60,779 nucleotides of DNA. Origin: CAZOJJ01 sp964580105. GTDB lineage: Bacteria; Bacteroidota; Rhodothermia; Rhodothermales; Rubricoccaceae. The stretch covers positions 1 to 60,779 of the forward strand of contig CAZOJJ010000014.1 of the NCBI GenBank assembly GCA_964580105.1. Direction: 5' to 3'. Both the position numbers and the translations under genes were made by a program. Position 1 is the stretch's first letter. Each line of letters opens with the position of its first letter. Of the stretch, positions 44,976-54,438 are shown piece by piece. The notes under the pieces were generated by a model. That model saw nothing but the letters and a program-made list of their open reading frames with translations. It made no database searches and was not told the origin of the DNA.

Positions 44976-45767
44976 TCAGCCGTCCACCGCCAGCGGGCGG
45001 GCCTGCTCGTGGAGCAGCTGGGCCGTGATCCCGGCGAGGAAGCGGGGCACGACGCGGGCGTAGCGCCGCCACAGCCGCCGGGGCTCGACGGCGAGGCGGA
45101 AGGCCCACTCGAGGCCCATCCGCTGGAGGCGCGGCGGGGCCTGCCGAAGCTTGCCCGCGTGGAAGTCGAACGCGGCGCCGACGGCCATCAGCACGGCGGG
45201 GATGCGCCCCCGGTGCTCGTGGCACCAGCGCTCCTGGCGCGGGCACCCGAGGCCGACGAGGACGATCCGCGCGCCGCTCTCGGCGAGCTGACGCGTGTAG
45301 GCCTCGTCCTCCTCCGCCGTCAGCGGCCGGAACGGCGGCGCGATGGCGCAGGCGACCTCCAGACCGGGCGCGTGCTCGGGCAGCGTCTCGGTCAGCATCG
45401 CCAGCGTCTCGGGCGTCGAGCCGTAGAGAGCGATGGGGACGCCGGCGCGGGCGGCGGCGCGGCAGACGTGCAGCGTGAGGTCCGGCCCGTAGACGCGCTC
45501 GGCGCCGGGCAGACCCAGCCGCTTGAGCGACCACACGAGCGGCATCCCGTCGGGCACGTTGAGGTCGGCCTCGTTGAGGACGGCGCGGAACGACGGGTCG
45601 TCCTGCGCCTCGACGACGCCGTGCGCGCCCGTGGCGCAGACCGTCCGCGACTCGCCCGCCTCGGCCCAGCCCAGGATGGCACGCGTGGCGGTGGCGTACG
45701 TGGCGGCGTGGACGCGCACGCCCAGGATGGTGCGGGTCGGCGGAGAAGAGGTGGGTTCAGGCGGCAT
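44976..45767 (-). CDS. WecG/TagA/CpsF-family glycosyltransferase
   Basis: GT26-type transferase of 263 residues that adds the second sugar to a lipid-linked intermediate. Signature: TRTILGVRVHAATYATATRAIL, VCATGAHGVVEAQDDPSFRAVLNEADLNVPDGMPLVWSLK, ERVYGPDLTL, PIALYGSTPETL and VLVGLGCPRQERW with the conserved Asp in the NVPDGMPL block. Start ATG 45767 (MPPEPTSSPP) overlaps the upstream glycosyltransferase stop by 11 bp. The alternative ATG 45806 lies further inside that gene. Confidence 0.92.
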   Translation of the reverse strand: MPPEPTSSPPTRTILGVRVHAATYATATRAILGWAEAGESRTVCATGAHGVVEAQDDPSFRAVLNEADLNVPDGMPLVWSLKRLGLPGAERVYGPDLTLHVCRAAARAGVPIALYGSTPETLAMLTETLPEHAPGLEVACAIAPPFRPLTAEEDEAYTRQLAESGARIVLVGLGCPRQERWCHEHRGRIPAVLMAVGAAFDFHAGKLRQAPPRLQRMGLEWAFRLAVEPRRLWRRYARVVPRFLAGITAQLLHEQARPLAVDG

Positions 45768-47007
45768 GGCCGTGGCGCTCGCGCAGGGCGGCGTCGTAGA
45801 TGGCAAGGAGCTGGGGGTAGTTGGCCTCGGCGCTGTAGAGGCGGTCGTAGGCGCGGCGGGCTCCCGCGCGGAGGGCCGCGAGGCGGACCGGGTCGCCGAA
45901 GAGGTCGGAGACGCACGCCGCCAGGGCGGCGGGCTGCCGGGCCGGGACGCGCACGCCGTTGACGCCGGGCTCGATCATCGTCGCCATCGTGCCGTGATCG
46001 GAGGCCACGACGGGCAGGCCGCAGGCGGCGGCCTCGACGAGCGTCATCGGCGTGCCGCCCTCGTACCACTCCGACATGAACAGCAGGGCGTCGGCCCGGC
46101 GCATGAGATCGAGCACGGCCGCGTGCGACTGCCAGCGGAGGAACCGGATGCGGGGGTCGGCCCCGGCGGCGGCCTCGACCTCCGCGCCCATGTCGCCGTC
46201 GCCGACGACGACGAGCGGGGGGAGCGAGGGGTCGAGCGCCCACGCGGCGAGCACGGTGCCCATCCCCTTCGGCCGGTCGAGGCGGCCGACGAAGAGGGCG
46301 AAGCCGCCGCCGCCCTCGCCCGCACCGGGGTCCTCGGAGAGGAAGTTGGGCTTGACGGCGAGCTTCTCGGGCGGCAGCCCGCCACGTACGAAGACCGCGT
46401 GCGCGAAGTCCGTGATGGCGATGTAGCGGTCCACCGCGTGGTCCCACGTCCCGGCCCTCCAGTGCGCCGTCGTCATGGCGGCGACGGCCGCCGTCGCGCC
46501 CCGGCTGTTCCGGTAGCAGGCGTGGCGCACGGCGTCGAAGGCGAAGCGCTTGCCGACGCACGACTCGCAGGGCGCGCCGTCGCGGAAGAGCGTGTTGCCG
46601 GGGCAGACGAGGCGGTAGTTGTGGAGCGTCTGGACGACGGCCGCGCCCGCCTTCCGCGCCGCGTAGTAACCGGCCGGCGACACCAGCGGCAGGGTGTTGT
46701 GGAAGTGGGCGACGTCGATGCCGTGCGCCGTCACCAGCCGCCCGATCTCGGCGTGGGCCTCGCGGTTCCAGAACGTCGAGGCCGCCGCCCGCAGGGCGCT
46801 CATCCCCGCGACGGCGTCGTTGTGGCGCTCGTAGCGGACGACGGTGTGGCCGTGCGCCTCAAGCAGGCGCCCGTCCGCCTCGAACACCTGGTCCTCCCCA
46901 CCCTGCTGCTGGTACCGGTTGTGGACCAGCAGCACGCGGAGCGGCCGGCCAGCCCCACGCGGGGCGACGGGCGGGCGGGGTGGCGCGCTCGGGGCGGTCG
47001 TCGTCAA
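45757..47007 (-). CDS. Family 4 glycosyltransferase
   Basis: GT-B-fold transferase of 416 residues. N-terminal VLLVHNRYQQQGGEDQVFEADGRLLEA, VVQTLHNYRLVCPGNTLFRDG with a Cys pair (CESCVGKRF), and C-terminal FALFVGRLDRPKGMGTVLAAW, FMSEWYEGGTPMTLVEAAACGLPVVASDHGTMATMI (E-x7-E motif). The start is uncertain: TTG 47007 is the best in-frame choice before RPLRVLLVHN. This start lies 149 bp inside the upstream ligase gene, a long overlap. Confidence 0.9.
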   Translation of the reverse strand: MTTTAPSAPPRPPVAPRGAGRPLRVLLVHNRYQQQGGEDQVFEADGRLLEAHGHTVVRYERHNDAVAGMSALRAAASTFWNREAHAEIGRLVTAHGIDVAHFHNTLPLVSPAGYYAARKAGAAVVQTLHNYRLVCPGNTLFRDGAPCESCVGKRFAFDAVRHACYRNSRGATAAVAAMTTAHWRAGTWDHAVDRYIAITDFAHAVFVRGGLPPEKLAVKPNFLSEDPGAGEGGGGFALFVGRLDRPKGMGTVLAAWALDPSLPPLVVVGDGDMGAEVEAAAGADPRIRFLRWQSHAAVLDLMRRADALLFMSEWYEGGTPMTLVEAAACGLPVVASDHGTMATMIEPGVNGVRVPARQPAALAACVSDLFGDPVRLAALRAGARRAYDRLYSAEANYPQLLAIYDAALRERHGHAA

Positions 47008-48343
47008 GGTCGTCGAGGAGATCGGGCGAGTGGCGGTACGCCCACGCCGAGCCAAGCCCCACGCCGAACACGACCCAGAACCAGATACCGCCCATCGGAC
47101 CCTCGAAATACACGTCAAACGACGCGTTTATATGCATCGCGAGCCAGTATGAGACGAGCACGGCGAAGACGGCCATCCAGCGGTGCCGCCGCGCCTCGCG
47201 GGCGCGCCACCAGGCCCGCAGCAGCGTGAGCCCCCAGACGACCTGGAGCAGCACCCAGAGCGCCGCGCCCGGCACGCCGAGGCGGGCCAGCACGGTCATG
47301 TGCCCGTTGTGCGGGCTCCGCAGCGACTTGTCCTCCGTCACCTGGAAGCCGTCCTCCGTCGCCAGGTTGGCGCCGAAGCCCTTGCCCGTCCAGAAGTACG
47401 GGCCCTCGACGGTGTAGTGGTAGATCTTCTCCCACCAGTCCGTCCGCCACGACTCGGTGCCTTCGAGCGAACTCGACCCGCTCTGGCCGACGATGCTCTT
47501 GACGTTGGTCCAGATCTGCGCGACCGACACGTCGCGCGTGCCGCCGTGGATGGAGACGATGGGGCCGACCATGAGGCCGACGACGAGGAAGAGGGCGAAG
47601 GCGTACGAGAGCTTGCCGAGCTTGCCGGAGCCCGGCGGGCGCAGCACGAAGCCCGCCGCCAGCGCGAGGAAGTAGGCCACCATGCCGCCCCGGTTGCTCA
47701 CCATGATGAGGCCCGAGCTGGCCGCCAGCACGAACGCGAGCGTCGGCCGGATGCGCGTGAGGCCGACCATCAGGAAGACGGTGATGCCCGCGAGGTGGAC
47801 CATGATGTCGCCCCCCTTCGCCTCGACGACGTGGACGTGCGGCGCCCACGGCAGCCCCGGCAGCGAGGGCCCGCCGACTTTGCCGACGAAGTACACGATC
47901 CAGATGAGCGCCAGCATCACGACCACGAACGTTCGGTAGCGCACGACGAGGTCGCGGATCCGCTCCGGCCGCTTGACCACCAGCCCGGCGGCGATCAGCG
48001 CGAAGAGACCGTAGCCGATCTGCATCGCGTCGCGCGGGGCGTCGATCCCGTAAGGGCCGACGTACGGGACGGTCCGCACCACGGTGAGCGCCAGAAGCAC
48101 GCCGAACACCCACAGGGCGGGCATCCCGCTGAGCCGGGCCCATACACCCGCCCGGAACAGCTGAACCATCCCCAGCACGAGCGCGATCTCGCCGACGTAG
48201 ACGGGCGGGAGACCGACGTACGCGAACGAGCGCGAGAACAGGGCGTAGCCGAGCAGGACCGCCCCGAGGAAGAGCAGGTAGCGGTCGCCGCTGCGGGAGG
48301 CGGCAGGGCCGAGCGGACGGTAGGGCGTGAAGGCGAGGTCCAT
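46859..48343 (-). CDS. O-antigen ligase-family polymerase/ligase
   Basis: Polytopic membrane protein of 494 residues with about ten to twelve hydrophobic helices and the family loop before the last helices: SWRTDWWEKIYHYTVEGPYFWTGKGFGANLA ... SLRSPHNGHMTVLARLGVPGAALWVLLQ (Wzy_C/O-antigen ligase signature with the conserved His after SPHN). It would polymerise or ligate lipid-linked oligosaccharide at the periplasmic face. Start ATG 48343. The last ~50 codons (PPARRPAWGWPAAPRAAG onward) are low-complexity and overlap the next gene, so the true end may be earlier if a base is wrong near 47010. Confidence 0.88.
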   Translation of the reverse strand: MDLAFTPYRPLGPAASRSGDRYLLFLGAVLLGYALFSRSFAYVGLPPVYVGEIALVLGMVQLFRAGVWARLSGMPALWVFGVLLALTVVRTVPYVGPYGIDAPRDAMQIGYGLFALIAAGLVVKRPERIRDLVVRYRTFVVVMLALIWIVYFVGKVGGPSLPGLPWAPHVHVVEAKGGDIMVHLAGITVFLMVGLTRIRPTLAFVLAASSGLIMVSNRGGMVAYFLALAAGFVLRPPGSGKLGKLSYAFALFLVVGLMVGPIVSIHGGTRDVSVAQIWTNVKSIVGQSGSSSLEGTESWRTDWWEKIYHYTVEGPYFWTGKGFGANLATEDGFQVTEDKSLRSPHNGHMTVLARLGVPGAALWVLLQVVWGLTLLRAWWRAREARRHRWMAVFAVLVSYWLAMHINASFDVYFEGPMGGIWFWVVFGVGLGSAWAYRHSPDLLDDLDDDRPERATPPARRPAWGWPAAPRAAGPQPVPAAGWGGPGVRGGRAPA

Positions 48344-48354
48344 CGGCGTCGGGG

Positions 48355-50985
48355 TCAGGCGTCGGTATCGGCGGGCACGGCCACGGTCCACACCGGCTCG
48401 TCGGCAGCCCGCCCGTCGCCGAGCGGCAATGCGGGCGCGATCTCGTCGTAGCGCGCCACCGTCCGCTCGACGACGCGGCCCCAGCGGAAGTCCGCCTCGA
48501 CGCGCTGGCGGCCGGCCGCGCCCATCCGTCGGCGCAGCACCGGGTCGGCGGCGAGGCGTCGCATCGCCGCGGCGAGGTCGCGGACGACCTGGGCCGGCGT
48601 CCCGGCCTCGACGGCGACGCCGGTCTCGGGCGTCACCTGCACGTTGGGCCCGCCGAGGGCGAGACAGACGACCGGCCGACCGGCCGCCATTCCTTCGAGC
48701 GTGGCGTACCCGCCGCAGTCGTGGAAGCTGGGGTGGACGAAGACGTGGGCATCGGCCAGGAGGGCGAGCGCCTCGGCGCGCGGCAGCTCGCCCCGAAAGG
48801 TGACGCGGTCGCCCAGACCGAGACGCCGGACCTTCGCGCGGAGCCGCGCCGCGTCCGGCCCGGCGCCGACGATCTCGAAGTGGGCGCCTTCCAGCGCGGG
48901 GTCGCCCGAGGCGAGGGCGGCGGCGAAGGCGTCGAGCGCGTAGCCGTAGCCCTTCCAGTGGAGCAAACGCCCGACGCTGATGAAGCGGACGGGGCCGTCG
49001 CCCGGCGACGGGAGCTGCCCGAGCCGCGCGATGGTGGCGTTGCAGAGGGCCACGCCATCGCGAACCTCGACGGGGCGGGTGCCGAGCGCGCGCATCCGGG
49101 CGGCCGTCTCGGGCGTGGCGGCGAGGGCGAGGCGGGCCGACCGCGCGGTGCGGCGTACGGCCGGATCGAGGTGGGCCAGCTGGCGCGCGGCGTCGCGGAT
49201 CCGCTCGGCCCACCACCCCTTCCAACCGAACGAGCGGTAGAACGCCTTCGGCGCGGACTCCCCCCCGCCCACCGGCCCCCAGAGCATCGGCACGCCGGGG
49301 ACCGCGGCGGCGCTGGGCGCCCAGTACCGCATGAACGAGACGTGGTGCGTGAGGTCGAACCCGATCTCCCGGTGCAGCCGCCGGGCCACCCGGGCCGCCG
49401 ACCGCTGCCAGCGGTAGTAGTGGAGTTGCTCGGCGAGGCCCACACGGTCCTCGCCCTCGCGCCAGTGCCGGGCCCGCTCGAACGGCAACCGGTGGTAGAC
49501 GACGTGGAGGCCGGGCACGGGCGCCTCGGCCAGCCGCGCCTCGATGGCCTTGCGGAAGCCGGCGTAGACGAGCACCCACACGTCGTGGTACGCCGCCGAG
49601 CCCCGGGCGAAGGCCCATCCCTGGCCGGGCTCGGAGCCGCGCCCGGGCTCGCAGGCGTAGGCCACCATCAGCACCTTCTTCCGGCGGGGCGCACTCGGGG
49701 CCACCCCGGGAGCGTCCTGCATGAAATCGTCCTTCCTGAGTTGCCCGAACATGACGGCCCCCTCCGTCAGCGCCGCCATGAGCGAGGAGAACAGCGCGCC
49801 GGCCACGCCGAAGGCCCACACGCACGCCGCGCCGACGGTCGCCGCCACACCGGCCGCGCCGGTGCGGGCGAAGAACACCGCGCGCGGCTTCTCCATCGCG
49901 CGCAGCACGGCCTGGGCGACCGCCACGCACCCCATCCCCACCGGCAACAGCCCGACGAACCAGAGGAGGTACGCGTACCCGTCGTACTTCCCGTCGTAGA
50001 GCGCGCTCATCAGCGCCGGGCCGACGACGTCGAGCGTGAGGGCGTAGCCAACACTCATGACGAGCATCGCGCCGAGGGCGAGCGTGGCCGTCCGGCGCAG
50101 CGTCCCGGCCGTCCGTGCCCGGACGAAGAGGGGGACGAGCAGGTTGCCGAAGGCGTGGTAGACGTGGAGGATGGGCAGGATGAAGTTGAACAGGGCCCGG
50201 AGCGCGCCCGTCCCCTCCAGCCCGGCCCAGAGCGGCAGGATCAGGAACGGCAGGAACGTCTGCACCCACTCCATCCCCCCCGTTGCTACGGCCCACTTGC
50301 CGTACTCGCGGTGCTCGCGGACGGCCGCCTCGGTGAGCGCGGGGTCCCGCTCGCGGCGGAGCGGCACGCCGAGGCGGAGCCAGAGCCAACCCGTCGCCAG
50401 CAGGCTCGCCACGGCCATCCACTCGATGGCCGTCGTGACGGTCAGGCGGCCGAAATGGTTGACGAGGGCGGCTCCGCCGAGGAGCACCGCCGCATAGCCC
50501 ACGCCTGCGATGACGGCCAGCCGGGGCTGCGTGCGGATGTAGCACGCGCCGCGCATCATCCACAGCGCCAGAATGGCCGCCTGGGCGACGGAAAGCACGA
50601 GCAACGCCCGCGCCAGCTCCGCCTCGCCGAGCAGCCAGAACGCGCCCGCCGACGCGGCCAGCGCCAGGCCCGCGAGGAGCGAGAACCAGCCGTGCCCGCT
50701 CAGCAGCACGCGGAGGTAGCGCCGCAGCCGCGCCTCGAACCGGCCCGAGCCGAACACGAGCATCGGCTCGATGAGGAGCCCGCCGTGGAACGTGCCCAGC
50801 AACAGAAAGAACGTGAAGGCGACCGTGTAGGCGCCGTACGCCTCCGGCGTCAACCACCGCGCCAGCAGCACGTTGACGACGAAGTTGGAGCCGGCGAAGA
50901 GGCCCTGGTCGAGGATCGTCCAGGTCCCCGTCGTCAGCCAGCCGCCCACCTGCCGCCGGGTCGTCGTCGAGATCGGGATCCGCAT
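48355..50985 (-). CDS. Flippase-glycosyltransferase fusion (Wzx-like plus GT4)
   Basis: One 876-residue open frame with two recognisable proteins. Residues 1-421 are a polytopic lipid-linked oligosaccharide flippase of the Wzx/MATE type (LDQGLFAGSNFVVNVLLARWLTPEAYGAYTVAFTFF and about twelve helices). Residues about 435-876 are a GT-B glycosyltransferase: VLMVAYACEPGRGSEPGQGWAF, FISVGRLLHWKGYGYALDAFA, FVHPSFHDCGGYATLEGMAAGRPVVCLALGG. An internal ATG at 49722 (residue 422) could start the transferase alone, but no stop separates the parts. Start ATG 50985. A genuine fusion or a lost stop codon are both possible. Confidence 0.88.
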   Translation of the reverse strand: MRIPISTTTRRQVGGWLTTGTWTILDQGLFAGSNFVVNVLLARWLTPEAYGAYTVAFTFFLLLGTFHGGLLIEPMLVFGSGRFEARLRRYLRVLLSGHGWFSLLAGLALAASAGAFWLLGEAELARALLVLSVAQAAILALWMMRGACYIRTQPRLAVIAGVGYAAVLLGGAALVNHFGRLTVTTAIEWMAVASLLATGWLWLRLGVPLRRERDPALTEAAVREHREYGKWAVATGGMEWVQTFLPFLILPLWAGLEGTGALRALFNFILPILHVYHAFGNLLVPLFVRARTAGTLRRTATLALGAMLVMSVGYALTLDVVGPALMSALYDGKYDGYAYLLWFVGLLPVGMGCVAVAQAVLRAMEKPRAVFFARTGAAGVAATVGAACVWAFGVAGALFSSLMAALTEGAVMFGQLRKDDFMQDAPGVAPSAPRRKKVLMVAYACEPGRGSEPGQGWAFARGSAAYHDVWVLVYAGFRKAIEARLAEAPVPGLHVVYHRLPFERARHWREGEDRVGLAEQLHYYRWQRSAARVARRLHREIGFDLTHHVSFMRYWAPSAAAVPGVPMLWGPVGGGESAPKAFYRSFGWKGWWAERIRDAARQLAHLDPAVRRTARSARLALAATPETAARMRALGTRPVEVRDGVALCNATIARLGQLPSPGDGPVRFISVGRLLHWKGYGYALDAFAAALASGDPALEGAHFEIVGAGPDAARLRAKVRRLGLGDRVTFRGELPRAEALALLADAHVFVHPSFHDCGGYATLEGMAAGRPVVCLALGGPNVQVTPETGVAVEAGTPAQVVRDLAAAMRRLAADPVLRRRMGAAGRQRVEADFRWGRVVERTVARYDEIAPALPLGDGRAADEPVWTVAVPADTDA

Positions 50986-51022
50986 GCGTTCGTCCCCGTG
51001 GACGCGTGGAGGGCGGGCGGGC

Positions 51023-51553
51023 TCAGTTGCTCGTGAGCACCTGGATCACGAACGCCGCCGCCGAGAGCCCGCCCAGGACCGTCACGGCGTCCTGCCAGTC
51101 GAACCCCTTCGTCTGGACGACCTCGACGAGAAGGGTGTCGCCCTCCTGGAGCGTCGGGTAGGCGTCCGGGTTGGTGGCGGCGTCCTGGAGCGTCGTCGCG
51201 TAGATGGGCTCGGTGCCGGTGCGCGGCCGGAAGAGACGAAGCTCGACGCGGCGGCGCTGGCGCTGCTCGCGGACGTCCATGCGCGGACCGCCCGAGAGGG
51301 CGAGGAGCCGCCCGAGGTCCGTCCCGACACCGACCTCGTAGAGCCCCGGCTGCTGCACGGCGCCCACGACGGAAACCTGGACGGTGGCCTCGCCGGGGAT
51401 GAAGTAGCGGTAGTAGGTCCCGGCGTTGGACTCGGTCAGTTCGGCGCGTCCGAACCGGCCCTGGGCCGCGTCGCCCTGCGCAGCGGCGGGCTGCGCGGCG
51501 GCAGGCACGGCGAGGAGGAGTACGGCACCGAAGAGAAGCGTGGGGCGTGGCAT
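51023..51553 (-). CDS. SLBB-domain exported protein (polysaccharide export, reduced Wza)
   Basis: A 176-residue secreted protein: signal peptide (LLFGAVLLLAVPAAAQ), one soluble-ligand-binding beta-grasp (SLBB) domain (EATVQVSVVGAVQQPGLYEVGVGTDLGRLLALSGG, DAYPTLQEGDTLLVEVV) and a C-terminal hydrophobic helix (WQDAVTVLGGLSAAAFVIQVL). The N-terminal polysaccharide-export domain and further SLBB repeats of true Wza are absent, so it cannot form a full Wza channel alone. It starts 15 bp after the tyrosine-kinase gene's stop, a normal Wza-Wzc pairing. Confidence 0.82.
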   Translation of the reverse strand: MPRPTLLFGAVLLLAVPAAAQPAAAQGDAAQGRFGRAELTESNAGTYYRYFIPGEATVQVSVVGAVQQPGLYEVGVGTDLGRLLALSGGPRMDVREQRQRRRVELRLFRPRTGTEPIYATTLQDAATNPDAYPTLQEGDTLLVEVVQTKGFDWQDAVTVLGGLSAAAFVIQVLTSN

Positions 51554-51568
51554 GGCGGATGGAGGGGG

Positions 51569-54223
51569 TCAGGCGGTGGAGGGGTGGGCGTACTTCGTCT
51601 GGTATCGGTACCCGAGCGTCCGGCTGAAACCGACGTGGCGCTTGGGATCGAACCGGTTGAGGACCGCGCCGATCTGGCCCAGCCCGGCCCCGGCCAGCTC
51701 GGTGGCGACCTGCGTGAGCGCGTCGGCGTGGGTCTTGTCGGCCCCGGCCACGAGGAGGGCGGCGTCGCAATACGGCGCCAGCACGGCGGCGTCGGCGGCG
51801 ACGAGCCCCGGCGGCGCGTCGATCACGACGAGGTCGAAGAGCGAGCGGAGGCTGGAGAGCAGGAGCCCGGCGCGGTCGGGGCCCCAGAGGTCGTCGGGCG
51901 TGTCGGCCGCCTCCTTCGCCGTGAGGGCGAAAAGGTTGGGGACGGCCGTGCTCCAGTAAACGAGGTTCTCGGAGGCGAGCCCTTCGCCCAGCGCGGGCGA
52001 GGCCCCGAGGCCGAGGAAGTCGTGGACCGACGGGCGGCGGAGGTCGCCGTCCACCAGCAGCGTTCGGCGGCCGGCCTGGGCGGCGGCCACGGCGAGGTTG
52101 GCCGCGACGAGGCTCTTGCCGCACCCCACCTCGGGGCTCGTGACGACGAGCACCTGCGGCGCGCTCGTCCCCTGGAGCGCGGCGTGGAGGTGGCGGAACG
52201 CCTCCGCGTCGGGCGAGAACGGCCTGGTCAGCGCCACGAGGCCGGGCGAGACCATCCGGCCCTCGACGTCCACCGGCGCGCCCTGCGGCGTCTTGCCGAG
52301 GTCGGGCACGGTGCCGACGACGACGAACCCGTGGGCCTCGAGGTCGCGCGGCGTGTGGATCCGAGCGTCGGTGCGGAAGCGGAAGGCGGCGGCGGCGAGG
52401 CCGAGGAGCAGGCCGAGCATCCCGCCGAGGGCGAGGCTCATCGGGAGGTTCGGGCTCGACGGCTTGCGCGGCACCTGGGGCGCGCGGATGGTCTGGGCGA
52501 GGCCGAACTCGGTCTCCTCGGCCACCTGCGCCTCCTGCTGCTTCTGCGTCAGGAACAGCACGAGCTGCTCGGTGGCGGCGCGGTTGCGCTGGAGCTGCGC
52601 CAGCTCGCGCGACTGCTCGGGGATCGTGACGAGCACGCCGCTGGCCTCGGCGAGGCGGGCGCCGAGGGCGCTGCTCTCGGCCCGCGCGCCGTCCAGCGCC
52701 GCGCGCTCGGCGGCGATCTGGCGGCGGAGGTCGGCCACGTAGCCCTCGCCGTTGGCGCCGGTGCTCGACGGGTTGACGCCGCCCGCCTCGGCCACGTCGC
52801 CCGCGAAGTCGCCCGCGAGGCGGCGCTTCTGCTCGCGGAGGCTCGCGAGGCGGCCTTCGAGGGCGCGGAGGTCCGGGTGCGCCTCGGCGTTGCCGCGGTA
52901 CTGCGGGTTGCGGAGGTAGATCTGCTCGACGACGCGCTCGAGCTCGGTGATCTGGCTGTCGAGCTGGCGGATCTCGCTCTCGGAGGTGGAGGCGGCGCGG
53001 GTGGCCATCCGGTTGCCGAGGCCGGCCATCTCGCGCTCGAGCGAGCGGAGCGTGGCCTCGCGCATCCGCACGTCGATGCGGGCACGGTCGAGGGAAGCCT
53101 GGAGGGTGGCGATCTGGCTGATGGCCCCCTGCGTCTGGGCGTCGAGGCCGACGGCGCCCGAGCGCGTCATGTAGTCGGCGATCTGCCGCTCGATCTCGTC
53201 GAGTTCGCCGCGGCGGCGGGCCACCTGCTCGTCGAGGAAGGTGCGCACGGCCGTGATGCGCTCGCGGCTCGTCTCGCGCGTCATGGCGGCGTACTCCTCG
53301 GTGTAGACCGTGGCGATGCGGGCGGCCTCCTCGGCGTCCCCGCTGGTGGCCGTCACGCGGATGGCGTCCACCTCGCGGTCGGCGGGGCGGACGGTGATGA
53401 CCTTGTGCTGGATGTAGTCCGCGAGGGCCTCGACGGTCGGCGCGTCGCCGAGCTTCTCGACGAAGGTGAGCGCGTTCGCGCCGGGGCTCTCCAGGAGCCG
53501 GGCGGCCGTGCGCTCGGCAATGGCGGGGGCCTGCTGGAGGATGAGCGCCTGGTTGAGCACCTTCCGCGCCTCCAGCCCCGGCACGTCCACGAAGTCGCCC
53601 ACGAGCGGGGTCTGGGCGCCGGCGGGCTGCTGCGTGCTGATGAGGAGAAGGCTGTACGCCTCGTACTTCTTCTTGCCGAAGAGGCCAAAGAGGAGCCCGG
53701 CCAGGAGGCCGGCCAGGAGCAGCCCGAGCGCGAGGCGGCGGTGGCGGAAGAGGGCCTCGCCCTTGTCGAGGAAGGCGCGGCGGGCCTCTACGCGCGGGGG
53801 CACGGGCGGGGCGCCGCCGCCCGAGGCCGGCTCGGGCGCGGGCACGACGGCCTCCTCCCGGCGGATCGGCGCCAGCGCCGTCGTCGGCGGCGCGTCGAAG
53901 CCGATGCGGAAGCCGGGGCCGTAGGGCGCCTCGCCGAGGGCGGGCAGCGCCGCCGGTGCGCCGTCCCCGAACGCGGCCGGTTCGAACCCGGCAGGCTCCG
54001 GCGCGAAGGGGTCGTCCACCTGGACGGCCGGGGCGAGAGGCTCCGCCTCGGCGAGTGGGACGGCCTGCCAGACCGGAGGCGCTGTCGGCGCCGGGCGTGC
54101 GGCGGTATCGAGGTCCTCGTAGACGGCGTCGTAGATACCGCCGCTGGGCGCGTCCGCCGAGGGCGCGGGCGCGTCGGGCTCGGTCGGGCGGAAGAACGGA
54201 GACGAGAAGGGACGGTCAGGCAT
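51569..54223 (-). CDS. Wzc-like chain-length determinant / bacterial tyrosine kinase
   Basis: An 884-residue inner-membrane co-polymerase. Residues 1-160 are Pro/Ala-rich; a Wzz-type segment starts with LALGLLLAGLLAGLLFGLFGKKKYEA, followed by a long periplasmic coiled coil and a second helix MSLALGGMLGLLLGLAAAAF. The cytosolic BY-kinase has Walker A EVGCGKSLVAANLAV (about 695), Walker A' LLVDGDLRRPSVHDFLGL and Walker B LVVIDAPPG. A short Tyr cluster GYRYQTKY ends the protein, the usual autophosphorylation tail but small. Start ATG 54223. It is the first gene of the minus-strand capsule run. Confidence 0.93.
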   Translation of the reverse strand: MPDRPFSSPFFRPTEPDAPAPSADAPSGGIYDAVYEDLDTAARPAPTAPPVWQAVPLAEAEPLAPAVQVDDPFAPEPAGFEPAAFGDGAPAALPALGEAPYGPGFRIGFDAPPTTALAPIRREEAVVPAPEPASGGGAPPVPPRVEARRAFLDKGEALFRHRRLALGLLLAGLLAGLLFGLFGKKKYEAYSLLLISTQQPAGAQTPLVGDFVDVPGLEARKVLNQALILQQAPAIAERTAARLLESPGANALTFVEKLGDAPTVEALADYIQHKVITVRPADREVDAIRVTATSGDAEEAARIATVYTEEYAAMTRETSRERITAVRTFLDEQVARRRGELDEIERQIADYMTRSGAVGLDAQTQGAISQIATLQASLDRARIDVRMREATLRSLEREMAGLGNRMATRAASTSESEIRQLDSQITELERVVEQIYLRNPQYRGNAEAHPDLRALEGRLASLREQKRRLAGDFAGDVAEAGGVNPSSTGANGEGYVADLRRQIAAERAALDGARAESSALGARLAEASGVLVTIPEQSRELAQLQRNRAATEQLVLFLTQKQQEAQVAEETEFGLAQTIRAPQVPRKPSSPNLPMSLALGGMLGLLLGLAAAAFRFRTDARIHTPRDLEAHGFVVVGTVPDLGKTPQGAPVDVEGRMVSPGLVALTRPFSPDAEAFRHLHAALQGTSAPQVLVVTSPEVGCGKSLVAANLAVAAAQAGRRTLLVDGDLRRPSVHDFLGLGASPALGEGLASENLVYWSTAVPNLFALTAKEAADTPDDLWGPDRAGLLLSSLRSLFDLVVIDAPPGLVAADAAVLAPYCDAALLVAGADKTHADALTQVATELAGAGLGQIGAVLNRFDPKRHVGFSRTLGYRYQTKYAHPSTA

Positions 54224-54438
54224 CGGGGCGAACGTGGTGACGCCCCGCCGGAATCAAAGCCTGCGCCGAGCCTCTCGCGGCCCCGTTGCGCAGCCGAATG
54301 GCACTGCGCGCGTGACGACGGCGGACTCTAAACCCCCGCCGCCGTATCAATCTGGCCGGCCCGGATCGGCCCGGGACGCAACCCGCATGGATGGATTACG
54401 CCCGGAGTTCCCTCCCCCTCGCCACGGGCACCGCCGCG

